From Spongilla lacustris (taxonomy: Eukaryota > Porifera > Demospongiae > Spongillida > Spongillidae): 64,000 nucleotides of DNA. The position numbers and the translations under genes are program-made. Where the stretch lies: positions 625,733-689,732 of the forward strand of contig OX442432.1 of the NCBI GenBank assembly GCA_949361645.1, given 5' to 3'. The notes below the pieces were generated by a model. The model did no database searches and was not told the DNA's origin. It was given only the letters and a program-made list of their open reading frames with translations. Shown one piece after another: positions 23,046-35,200 of the stretch; the first letter of the stretch is position 1; each line of letters opens with the position of its first letter.

Positions 23046-26026
23046 GGGTGTTCCTGCAATAATCTCAACCTCAAGGATATCATGTGTGGGTGTTCCTGCA
23101 ATAACCTCAGGGATATCAGATGTGGGTGTTCCAGCAATAACCTCAGGGATATCAGGTGTGGGTGTTCCTGCAATAACCTCAGGGATATCAGGTGTGGGTG
23201 TTCCTGCAATAACCTCAGGGATATCAGATGTGGGTGTTCCAGCAATAACCTCAGGGATATCAGGTGTGGGTGTTCCTGCAATAACCTCAGGGATATCAGG
23301 TGTGGGTGTTCCTGCAATAACCTCAGGGATATCAGGTGTTCCTGCAATAACCTCAGGGATATCAGGTGTTCCTGCAATAACCTCAGGGATATCAGGTGTT
23401 CCTGCAATAACCTCAGGGATATCAGGTGTTCCTGCAATAACCTCAGGGATATCAGGTGTGGGTGTTCCTGCAATAACCTCAGGGATATCAGGTGTTCCTG
23501 CAATAACCTCAGGGATATCAGGTGTGGGTGTTCCTGCAATAATCTCAGGGATATCAGGTGTTCCTGCAATAACCTCAGGGATATCAGGTGTGGGTGTTCC
23601 TGCAATAACCTCAGGGATATCAGGTGTTCCTGCAATAACCTCAGGGATATCAGGTGTTCCTGCAATAACCTCAGGGATATCAGGTGTTCCTGCAATAACC
23701 TCAGGGATATCAGGTGTTCCTGCAATAACCTCAGGGATATCAGGTGTTCCTGCAATAACCTCAGGGATATCAGGTGTGGGTGTTCCTGCAATAACCTCAG
23801 GGATATCAGGTGTTCCTGCAATAACCTCAGGGATATCAGGTGTGGGTGTTCCTGCAATAACCTCAGGGATATCAGGTGTTCCTGCAATAACCTCAGGGAT
23901 ATCAGGTGTTCCTGCAATAACCTCAGGGATATCAGGTGTGGGTGTTCCTGCAATAACCTCAGGGATATCAGGTGTTCCTGCAATAACCTCAGGGATATCA
24001 GGTGTGGGTGTTCCTGCAATAACCTCAGCACCTCAAGGATATCAGGTGTGGGTGTTCCTGCAATAACCTCAGGGATATCAGGTGTGGGTGTTCCTGCAAT
24101 AACCTCAGGGATATCAGGTGTGGGTGTTCCTGCAATAACCTCAGGGATATCAGGTGTGGGTGTTCCTGCAATAACCTCAGGGATATCAGGTGTGGGTGTT
24201 CCTGCAATAACCTCAGGGATATCAGGTGTGGGTGTTCCTGCAATAACCTCAGCACCTCAAGGATATCAGGTGTGGGTGTTCCTGCAATAACCTCAGGGAT
24301 ATCAGGTGTGGGTGTTCCTGCAATAACCTCAGGGATATCAGGTGTGGGTGTTCCTGCAATAACCTCAGGGATATCAGGTGTGGGTGTTCCTGCAATAACC
24401 TCAGGGATATCAGGTGTGGGTGTTCCTGCAATAACCTCAGCACCTCAAGGATATCAGGTGTGGGTGTTCCTGCAATAACCTCAGGGATATCAGGTGTGGG
24501 TGTTCCTGCAATAATCTCAGGGATATCAGGTGTTCCTGCAATAACCTCAGGGATATCAGGTGTGGGTGTTCCTGCAATAACCTCAGGGATATCAGGTGTT
24601 CCTGCAATAACCTCAGGGATATCAGGTGTTCCTGCAATAACCTCAGGGATATCAGGTGTTCCTGCAATAACCTCAGGGATATCAGGTGTTCCTGCAATAA
24701 CCTCAGGGATATCAGGTGTTCCTGCAATAACCTCAGGGATATCAGGTGTGGGTGTTCCTGCAATAACCTCAGGGATATCAGGTGTTCCTGCAATAACCTC
24801 AGGGATATCAGGTGTGGGTGTTCCTGCAATAACCTCAGGGATATCAGGTGTTCCTGCAATAACCTCAGGGATATCAGGTGTTCCTGCAATAACCTCAGGG
24901 ATATCAGGTGTGGGTGTTCCTGCAATAACCTCAGGGATATCAGGTGTTCCTGCAATAACCTCAGGGATATCAGGTGTGGGTGTTCCTGCAATAACCTCAG
25001 CACCTCAAGGATATCAGGTGTGGGTGTTCCTGCAATAACCTCAGGGATATCAGGTGTGGGTGTTCCTGCAATAACCTCAGGGATATCAGGTGTGGGTGTT
25101 CCTGCAATAACCTCAGGGATATCAGGTGTGGGTGTTCCTGCAATAACCTCAGGGATATCAGGTGTGGGTGTTCCTGCAATAACCTCAGGGATATCAGGTG
25201 TGGGTGTTCCTGCAATAACCTCAGCACCTCAAGGATATCAGGTGTGGGTGTTCCTGCAATAACCTCAGGGATATCAGGTGTGGGTGTTCCTGCAATAACC
25301 TCAGGGATATCAGGTGTGGGTGTTCCTGCAATAACCTCAGGGATATCAGGTGTGGGTGTTCCTGCAATAACCTCAGGGATATCAGGTGTGGGTGTTCCTG
25401 CAATAACCTCAGCACCTCAAGGATATCAGGTGTGGGTGTTCCTGCAATAACCTCAGGGATATCAGGTGTGGGTGTTCCTGCAATAACCTCAGGGATATCA
25501 GATGTGGGTGTTCCTGCAATAACCTCAGGGATATCAGGTGTGGGTGTTCCTGCAATAATCTCAGGGATATCAGGTGTGGGTGTTCCTGCAATAACCTCAG
25601 GGATATCAGGTGTGGGTGTTCCTGCAATAACCTCAGGGATATCAGGTGTGGGTGTTCCTGCAATAACCTCAGAGATATCAGGTGTTCCTGCAATAACCTC
25701 AGGGATATCAGGTGTGGGTGTTCCTGCAATAACCTTAGGGATATCAGGTGTTCCTGCAATAACCTCAGGGATATCAGGTGTTCTGCAATAACCTCAGGGA
25801 TATCAGGTGTGGGTGTTCCTGCAATAATCTCAGCACCTCAAGGATATCAGGTGTGGGTGTTCCTGCAATAATCTCAGCACCTCAAGGATATCAGGTGTGG
25901 GTGTTCCTGCAATAACCTCAAGGATATCAGGTGTGGGTGTTCCTGCAATAACCTCAGAGATATCAGGTGTTCCTGCAATAACCTCAGGGATATCAGGTGT
26001 GGGTGTTCCTGCAATAATCTCAGGGA
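23046..26026. repeat. 3-kb minisatellite of 30- and 36-bp units with periodic 8-bp insertions
   Basis: The basic unit ggtgttcctgcaataacctc plus agggatatca (30 bp) alternates with a 36-bp form carrying an extra gtgtgg. At 24028, 24250, 24440, 24986, 25222, 25410 and later positions the unit has an extra cacctcaa. This 8-bp insertion shifts the frame each time, so no single frame codes through the array. Long runs of GVPAITSGIS, LRLLQEHPHLIS or PDIPEVIAGT are therefore artefacts. Confidence 0.95.
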
Positions 26027-27534
26027 TATGTGCCATGAAGCCACACTAGATGTACTTTCATGTAGTGCAAACAGTACCCCCAATGCAATTACCATCTCCA
26101 TGAATGCCAGAAATGGTTACAATCATGTGTCCTAATACTTTCTTACAATATAACTAACCACAATAAAATACTCCTGTTGTGCTAAGCTTTACATCACCCT
26201 AGGTCATGATCAGTGCTCAGGTGAAAAGCCTGTACACAAAAAGTGATCTGTTGGGTAATAGAATAGGTAGAATAGGACGACCATATTGCTACCAAATATC
26301 TTAGGTGAAGCACAGACCAGCACAATACCTGTATGGACCTGCCCCCAAGGTGCCTGTATGGACCAGCAATGCTGTTGCATTTAACCTAGCAGTCTAAGTA
26401 GGGTTTGATGTGATATGCCAGTGTAACAAAGGCTACTACTATTGGGATACTAGTGGAACACTATGGGATACTATGGTATATATGTATATTGAGATGCTTT
26501 CAGTTGAGATCCTGTTTCAAAATCTATCATCTCGGCAGTGTGATTAACCACTGAAACTATACCCATGATGCTAGCTAGAATATATACCAGTGGGGATTCG
26601 GATTGATACATCTTGGGGGTCCAGCACAATGTTTGAAATTTCCGAACGAACAGAAAATTTAACTTTAAAAAAAAAATTTTTTGTGCAACATTCCCCCGCG
26701 ATAGCGCGCAATTTCACATGCATATGCGCGCGCATGTTTCACCCAAGATTATTAACTATTACATGGATTGGCGTTTGTGAACCAAGAAATGTAACGCCGC
26801 ACCACTTAAATTTACATTTTTACATGCGATAGGTCACGAAAATCTTCTAGTTCTTTAGTACATCTCCCAGTGGATATTTGTGTGCTCTGTACAAATTCGG
26901 CCAGACAGTAGCTCTAATACGTACGTGAAGCGAGGCAGCGCGCCATTGGTCCGGTAATGCCGCTTCCGGCGTCATTCCTCGGAGGTTATTGACAAAACAG
27001 AAACAATTGCTCGGGTACTTCTAATGGCTAGAACACTTTTACGTGATCTAGAGGCGAAATACAGTGGACAACCAAAACTGTCACTGATGTGGCCTGCGTA
27101 CGAGGCGAAACGCGGATGGTGACAAAACTGAACGGCGGATTCCCGTAATAGTTAATAATCCTTGGTTTCACCGATCATGACTGCTCGAGGACTCCGAGAC
27201 GAACCACCTAGTCACAGTCAAAACACCGCTAATTCTTGCTTTTGAAGCAACTATTTGTCCAAGGGGTAAGAAAAAAAACAAACTCCCAATCCTTTTGTTA
27301 CACCGGTATGTACTGTATGCATTGTTAGCGGCATGGAGAGCTACCATGACAGAACTCCGAAGTACCAAAGCACACAGATATAGTAAACAGAAAGCGTTCC
27401 AGTACAGTAGGTAGGTGACGAGGTGTCAAAGGGCTTCAATCCCTTTTAATGCATCGTTTTTTTTTTTAATACACGGCTTCGCTCCGGCTTTAAATACTCG
27501 CTTCCCGCCACCGGTAGAGCACTGATAACAAAAG
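26027..27534. other. Intergenic; 5' flank of the NIDO gene
   Basis: No gene is supported. The last 60 bases before 27535 hold a TATA-like tttaaatac (about 27490) and a short putative 5' UTR. Near 26700-26735 there is a run of alternating CG-containing motifs (gcgcgcaa, atgcgcgcgcatg). Confidence 0.5.
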
Positions 27535-29465
27535 ATGAAGCCGCTGATGTGCGTCGTTCGAAGCGCTCTTTTCCTGGCGTCCGTGCTGACGACGTACACT
27601 GCTAGTGGAATTTCTCTTTACTCGTATGGGACAGGGGCTAACCTTGGACATACAGATGACGGAAGCGCGACCCTCTTGCTACCAGTCAATATATATTTTT
27701 TTAACACTGCGTACAGTCAAGTTTCGGTGAGAACTGATAAAATCGACTGTCGTGCGTGTGGCATTGACCCTTTGCTCTTACAGATATGCAATAATGGTAA
27801 AATCTCGTTGAGCTTTCTCAGCTTATGCACGGTTAGTAAGCCCTATCTCCCAAACGGCTACCAGGCAACCATCGGACCGTTCGTCGCAGACGTTGACACC
27901 ACGCCATTCGCATCGGGAATAGTCTACTACGAACTCTCTACGGCGCCTTCTCTGCTAAATCAGGCAAAGAACCAAATACTCCAGGCGTACCGCGACGACT
28001 ACTTCAGCCCGACGTTACTTGTAATCGCGACGTATGATCACGTTGGATACTACCAACTAGGCACCAACAACGTAAGAAGCGTAACGTCTAGAAATGTGTA
28101 GATATTAGAGCTATTAAATATGCGTGGTTCCATACTTGTGCAAAATGACTTTTCAAGCATTCCTGAATATTCTTTATTCGCTTATATAGCTCAATACGTT
28201 TCAAGCAGTCATTGCTACTAACGGAACGGCTACATACGCTTTGTTTCTTTATGTGAATATACAATGGACCTCAGATATACTTGGTGATGTGGTGCAAGTC
28301 GGATTCAATAAGGGAGACGGAATCAACTATCTTCTTCCGTCCATCGCCAATCCCGCGGCACTTCCCCTGACTTCAAATGTCCTAGTGCCTGGTCTCTATG
28401 TGTACAGAATAGATGGCGCGAGCATCCCAGCTGGTCCAGGTACTTTTGGAGTGATCCCGCTCTTTCAGACATGTGCATTTTTCACCTTTCATGTAGCTTC
28501 GATACTATATCCATATGGTGTGGCGGCTGGAGATGCGTCCTTGCCACCTGCAGATGAGAGTAGTGCACTGGTTACGTTACTGCAGTCAATCAACCTATAC
28601 GGCAGTTCAGTCTCTTCCGTCTACGTAAGCATGCATACAGCCCATCCAGTACTGTGCTGCATGCACCTAGCTCCATGTACCGTCCACAGGTTAACACGAA
28701 TGGTTTCATATCGGCTGCAAATCTCGGTGGGAGTGCCTCCAACCCCACAGGCTTTCCAACTTCCAATGGACTCTTCATCGCTCCTTTTTGGGCTAACGTG
28801 GACACTACATGTGCTGGAACGGTGTTCTATCGAGAGACAAACAGTCCTGCCCTCTTGCAGAGAGCGCTGACGGAAATACAAAGAGGCTATGCTGCTGTGG
28901 GCTTTTCTCCAGCTCGTCTGCTTATAGTGACCTGGTCCCAAGTAGGCTACTACAACTGCCATTCTGATAAGGTGGGCCTTGGAAACCTGATGCCTCTGCT
29001 GACTGCTGGGAAAGGTGATTATTTAATTTTTTTCTTTTGCAGAAAAATACATTTCAGGCCATCATAGCATCAGGAGGGGGTACCTCATATGTACTGTTTA
29101 TCTATGATACTATGCAGTGGATGAATGGGGACTCCTCTGGAGTGGGTCAGATGGGCATAAGTGCAGGAGATGGGACCAGCTACTTTAGCTTGTATGGGTC
29201 TGGGACCAGCAGTATCCTGACTCTTCCTATCCAGAGCAATGTGGCCAAGAGTGGCCTCTTCGTTCTCGCTGGGACTGGTAAGCCTAACGAAATGGATCCT
29301 GGCTTTCATTTATCTTGAGTCATCACATATACCACCAGCTAAACTGTATCCATTTGGCATTTCGCAGTCAGACACCGTGGGTGTGCCAGGTGTATCTCCT
29401 TCTGTCACCTTCTCCTTCCCTCATCACAACCTTGTGTCCACCTTTTGCTATGTAAGACTCAAAAC

Positions 29466-29534
<69 letters not shown>

Positions 29535-30150
29535 TCCTATAAATTCAGCATCCTGTCTCTCCTCATTTTCAGGTCTATGAAGCCGGCTACATTAGCTTTG
29601 GAGGGACGTTTGGCATTTCAACACCGTTCCCTCTAACACTTGCTCTTCCAAGCAACGTGGTCGTAGCCCCATACTGGTCTGATATTGATATATCCGTGGG
29701 CGGAGCCTACTACTATCGAACAACTACAAACACACCTCTGCTCCAGAGGGCCTCTGGAGAGATCCAATCACTGTTTGGTGTGACCTTTGCACCCACAAAC
29801 CTTTTCATCGTCACCTGGTACAAGGTGGCCTACTCCAACATTAACCCCTACAATGGAAATGTAAGTATATACGACAACGTACAATGCATCAAAAGGTGGT
29901 TGTCTCACCTTGCAGATCAACACGTTCCAAGCAGTTGTGGCAACCAACGGATCAACCTCCTATCTCATATACCTCTATGACACTCTGCAGTGGTACCATA
30001 GTGACTACTTGGTGACCTACTCCCCTCAGGCCGGCTATGCCATTGATGGCACCATCCTTACCATATCGCAGAGCGGAAGCTCAGCTGCCCTTTCGTTGAC
30101 ATCCCTCAGCAACAGCCACGTCCCGGGCATGTTCACGTATGCAGTGCCGG
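27535..30150 (+). CDS. Secreted protein with three NIDO (nidogen-like) domains; 3' end may continue
   Basis: The first ATG opens a signal peptide (MKPLMCVVRSALFLASVL) shortly after a TATA-like box. Three NIDO domains follow, each with an S/LYPYG-type entry, an N-G-hydrophobic strand, a PF-A-VDT core, and (I/V)(A/V)TW or ATYD plus VGYY and NTFQA(V/I)(I/V)A blocks. Exons: 27535-27726, 27784-28071, 28190-28440 (domain 1); 28497-28624, 28690-28971, 29043-29277 (domain 2); 29339-29451, 29573-29860, 29916-30150 (domain 3). NIDO domains occur in nidogen, tectorin and mucin-4-type matrix proteins; an extracellular role is inferred. The last exon ends at a GTATGT donor, with an in-frame stop just beyond, so further exons may exist in or past the assembly gap. 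Confidence 0.85.
29468..29534. repeat. (TC)n microsatellite in a NIDO-gene intron
   Basis: A nearly pure tc run between the donor at 29451 and the acceptor at 29572. It serves as an extended pyrimidine tract. Confidence 0.9.
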
Positions 30151-30671
30151 GTATGTAGCCTTACACGTGGCAACCTTTCCTTTGATATGTGATATTCTTT
30201 TATGTCAAAATTATTATTTCTTCAACAGCAATCTCTGTTGTTTTTACAGAGGGTGGGCACTCAAATCCATAGAACTATGCATGTAACAGGACCAATGCAT
30301 GTTGGTCATAGAGGGATGAATGGGGCGATTGTCATGCGATCAGGTGTGGTCAAGCCACTGCTAACCCATCCAGTAAAACAGCATCAGTCTAGTGGCACAC
30401 ATAAGAGCAGACAGGATTGAAGACAACTAACTGGGGTCTACCTCTAAATGAAAGTGGATTTGAATAGCTAACCTCTTACAGTGTCAACTCCACCTTGCAG
30501 ACAAAACTGTACTAATCTAGAACAATATATAGCAAGCCAAGTGTTACAATATAATCATTGCTGTATGTATCCCAGTGTCTGGGGTGGTCCAACAATGGAA
30601 AGACTACACATTAACACAGGTTCAGTCTTAAAGGTCAGTAGCAAAGCAATGCTTTTCCACACATAGCAATG

Positions 30672-30672
30672 T

Positions 30673-30718
<46 letters not shown>
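30672..30718. repeat. (GT)n microsatellite
   Basis: A pure gt run about 90 bp before the assembly gap. Confidence 0.9.
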
Positions 30719-30719
<1 letters not shown>

Positions 30720-30807
30720 AAACACCAATTAATAATGTTCATCACACCAATCACCTTTCTCCACAATTATGCCATTATAATGTCCACATGTTGAACAGAA
30801 GAAAGAA

Positions 30808-31007
30808 NNNNNNNNNNNNNNNNNNNNNNNNNNNNNNNNNNNNNNNNNNNNNNNNNNNNNNNNNNNNNNNNNNNNNNNNNNNNNNNNNNNNNNNNNNNNN
30901 NNNNNNNNNNNNNNNNNNNNNNNNNNNNNNNNNNNNNNNNNNNNNNNNNNNNNNNNNNNNNNNNNNNNNNNNNNNNNNNNNNNNNNNNNNNNNNNNNNNN
31001 NNNNNNN
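30808..31007. other. Assembly gap, 200 N
   Basis: Exactly 200 N. This round number usually marks a scaffold gap of unknown true length. It lies between the NIDO gene and the visible part of ATG2. Confidence 0.98.
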
Positions 31008-31258
31008 CACCCCACTTAAGTACTGGTGCCCAGACCACTCTTGCATGCCCCCACCCCACTTAAAGTAGTGGTGCCCAGACCACTCTTGCATGCCCCACCC
31101 CACTTAAGTACTGGTGCCCAGACCACTCTTGCATGCCCCACCCCACTTAAGTACTGGGTGCCCAAGACCACTCTTGCATGCCCCATCCCCCACTTAAGTA
31201 CTGGTGCCCCAGACCACTCTTGCCATGCCCCACCCCACTTAAGTACTGGTGCCCAGTC
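31008..31258. repeat. About 42-bp minisatellite abutting the gap, length-jittered
   Basis: The unit cccacttaagtactggtgcc plus cagaccactcttgcatgcccca repeats about six times. Copies differ by single-base gains (ctgggtgcccaagacc, gtgccccagacc, cttgccatgcc), mostly in homopolymers. Confidence 0.9.
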
Positions 31259-31424
31259 TGTTCACATGTACTGATCCCCAGCCCACACATGCAATGCTGC
31301 TCACAGTAACGTTAATTGACCACGTACAATAACTCTAGATGTCTTCCCTTCCTATTGTAACCCTTCCTTCCCCTCATAATATTATGCTTTTTCTCTCCCC
31401 TCCCACCCTCAGTCCAAATCCCTC

Positions 31425-31705
31425 AGACCACTAACCCCTTCCCTCCCTCACCACTATCCCCTTCCCTCCCACACCACTATCCCCTTCCCTCCCACACCAC
31501 TATCCCCTTCCCTCCCCTCACCACTAACCCCTTCCCTCCCACACTACAATCCCCTTCCCTCCCACACCACTAACCCCCTTCCCTCCCACACCACTAACCC
31601 CTTCCCTCCCACACCACTATCCCCTTCCCTCCCTCACCACTAACCCCTTCCCTCCCATCACCACTATCCCCTTCCCTCCCACCACCACTAACCCCCTTTC
31701 CCTCT
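31425..31705. repeat. 23-bp pyrimidine minisatellite
   Basis: The unit cactatccccttccctccca plus cac alternates with a cactaacccc variant, about 12 copies. It is probably intronic or intergenic upstream of the visible ATG2 exons. Confidence 0.85.
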
Positions 31706-32274
31706 CTCACAGGCCACTACACCTTCCCTGGGTTACTGTGCTGTGTGTGGACTCGGTTCCAATTTGGGCTACTAGCATTGTCACTGGGTCTCCTTTGCTG
31801 GTGTTAAGGGTCATGGTGGACAAAGCTACTTGTTCCTTTCCAATAAAAAGGAAACTACATGTATAGACTTACAAAAGGGTGAGGTGTGGTCTGTTGGCAG
31901 TGGGGTGTGGCCTGTTAGCAGTGGGGTGTGGCCTGTTAGCAAGTATATGTGCACTGTATTACATCTACATGTATGTGTGACATATACATATGTATGTATA
32001 TGTTGGTGTGTGTATGTGTATGTGCATGTGTGTGTTTGTGTGTCCATGTGTGCGTGCATGTTTGTGTGTCGGTACCCAGCCCATACATATTTCACCACCT
32101 CCTGGTGGGGTGTGTCCAAGCATTGGGTGAGGTGTTCCCTCAGGTATGAGTGGGTGTGTCCATTATGGGCTAGCATCAAATACCAGCAGTCTGAGAGGTT
32201 TTTTTTTTAGGGGGAGGGGGGGGGGGGGAAAGAGAATAGGGAAGCGGTATGAATTTTCATCCATTCTGTTGCAG

Positions 32275-35200
32275 AGTCGGTGTGTGTGATGGAGTTGGAT
32301 CTGTTTAATTTGACTCTTCGAGTTTGTAATGTATCACCGGAGATGAATGCTCATAAAGTATGTTGACAGAACTCACTCCCTCTGCCAAACTCACTCCCTT
32401 CTCCCCCCCCACAACTAGCTGTTCACTGGTCCTGAAATCGCTTTGGAATGCTCAAACAATGTTATATATTTCAGAACTTGTGTGGATTCTTGTGTTGCCT
32501 TACGTGACCTGGCTCTGTATGTGGCCTCCTGTGGGGACCTCAACCAGAGCTGGTGATAGGGGCCAGCCCCTCCACCACAGAACACTCACCTCCATCTCTG
32601 CTGGTTGGTCTCCCACACACACATGCACACACACACACACACATGCACACATCACATGCACACACATGCACACACACATGCACACACACATGCACACACA
32701 TGCACACACACATGAACACTCATGCACACACATGCACACACATGAACACACTCATGCACACACACATGCACACACACATGCACACACACATGAACACACA
32801 TGCACACACATGAACACACATGCACACACATGAACACACATGCACACACATGAACACACATGCACACACTTGAACACACATGCACACACATGCACACACA
32901 TGAACAGCACTCATGCACACACACATGCACACTCACATGCACACATGCACACCTCCCCTCATTGTGAGTTGCTTCCTTCATGCAGGGAGCATACTCTGTA
33001 CCCAGCGTGCAGGAGAGCACCATTGGAGACCTTATGTTTGACGCCATGGCTGAGGACACTGCACTGCCTGCCTCCTCCAACACTTTCTGATGCACCCGCA
33101 CATAGGACTAAGGCCAGTACTACAGCCGTGAGGACAGATGACGAGTCCATCTTGTTTGCCGACTCTGATGATGATGACGATGATGTTGTTGTGGGCGTGG
33201 CCAGTGCCGCTGCACAGCAGCGGTCCACACAGGTGTACAGTCAGGTCTCAAGCGATGATGACTTCCAGATTGTCACTGCCCCGACCAGCACTGGAGTTGT
33301 ACGTGTGCCTGAAGCCTTGATCTGGTGAGTGTTCATTTTGTCCCTCATCCTAGTCCCCAGGCTCTCGGCCTGTGGTCAAGTGCCTCTTAGGAGAAGGAGA
33401 GGTGATAGCTGTTGTTGAGAACCATTTCTCAATCCGGTAAGTCGGTTTCTGTTGCATTTATAACAGCCTTTCAATACAGTCTTCACATCATCTTCTCACT
33501 TGGCTATACATGTCTCCTGTTTCCCTCTCCCTCTGGTGGTCATGCTTTTCTTCCATCCTTCTTTCCTCTCTTCTTCCTCCCTCTCTCCTCCCCCTCCCTT
33601 CCTCCCTGGTCTCCTTTCCCTGCCATGTAACAGGGACCATCACACAGGTCAGCTTCACAGACCAAAACACTTTCCTGAGCCAGTGCAGATGTTCACACTC
33701 ATGGAGATGTCAGTGGTCTGGCACTTGTATGGAGGAAGAGACTTTGGCCCTCCACTGCGTTCAAAGAACTCTGTGTCCCCCTCACACCTCCTCCAACTGC
33801 TCAACGTGCAATGTCTGGCAGTCTAAAAGGCAACCGTCACTCAGGCCCAGGCTGCCCTCAGCAGACCTCGGCAAAAACTGCACCCTCGTGTGATAGCAGT
33901 CTCTCGGGCAAGCCTCAAACACACAGCAAGAAGTCTGCCACATCTCCTGACTGGAAGGTGGCTGGGGGATCTGGTAGGGACTCTGATGTACTGATGGAGA
34001 TAGAGCTGAGAAAGGTTAGTGTTTTCTGAAGGTTGACTCCTGAGGGTTGAGTAGCTGTTCTTCTGAGGGTTGAGTAGCTGTTCTTCTGAGGTTGAGTTGA
34101 GGGTTGAGTAACTGTTCTTCTGAGGGTTGAGTAGCTGTTCGTCTGAGGGTTGGAGTAGCTGTTCTTCTGAGGGTTGAGTAGCTGTTCTTCTGAGGGTTGA
34201 GTAGCTGTTCTTCTGAGGGTTGAGTAGCTGTTCTGATGAGGGTTGAGTAGCTGTTCTTCTGAGCGTTGAGTAGCTGTTCTTCTGAGGGTTGAGTAGCTGT
34301 TCTTGTGAGGGTTGAGTAGCTTTACTTCCTTCTCTTTTAGCTTCGTGTGCGCCATGAGACATTTCCATTGGATACAGAACATGCTTCTCGTCTGGTTTTC
34401 CTAATAAAAGATCTGGAGATAAGGGACAGGCTAGCTCACTCAAGGATCAACAAGTTTCTCCATTTGCACACCAGTGAAACCCTCCCCATCAGTCCCATGC
34501 TAACATGGTATGTGTCTGGTCTTTATTATGCCAACATGATATGTGTAGATCCCTCTTCCCCCACACTAACATGGGTGTAGACCCCTTCCACTCCATTCCC
34601 CCACACTAACATGGTGTAGACCCCTCCCACTCCATTCCCCCACACTAACATGGTGTTAGACCCCTCCCACTCCATTCCCCATGCCAACAGCTGAAATAGG
34701 CATACAACAGGGCACACCTCTTCCAAGTGGTTGGGCGCATTCGCCACTATTGCACAGTTGCTCCCTTTTCATCAATCAGTACATTCCATTATCCCACAAA
34801 AGGCCCCATCGTGTAACAGATTGATGTGTCTCCACATCTGCTACATGTATATGTGGTGACACTGGTATTGTTGGACTAATTAGGAGCTACTCACACACCT
34901 TGATGTACCCTCCCTCCAGCATCATATATATGAGCCCCTCCCACTACATGTTCCTAGATCTTGTTACATCTGTAGCCCCCACCCAGCCCATACCGAGCCA
35001 CGCCCATCTGTAGTCCCCACCCAGCCATACCAGCCACGCCCATCTGTAGCCCCCACCCAGCCCATACCAGCCACGCCCATCTGTAGTCCCCACCCAACCC
35101 ATCCTAGCCACGCCCATCTGTAGTCCCCACCCAGCCCATACCAGCCACGCCTAGCGTGTACAATTTGCTCAAACTTTCAGCCCACCCTATTGCAATCACA

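Noticed and set aside
22984..25791. Open frames of up to 402 residues (GVPAITSGIS, LRLLQEHPHLIS, CSCNNLRDIR types)
   Set aside because: The 8-bp punctuation insertions shift frame repeatedly, and no flanking domain or splice pattern supports coding.
31694..31810. Possible ATG2 exon after ctctctcacag
   Set aside because: It has plausible splice ends, but translations contain stops or show no match to ATG2.
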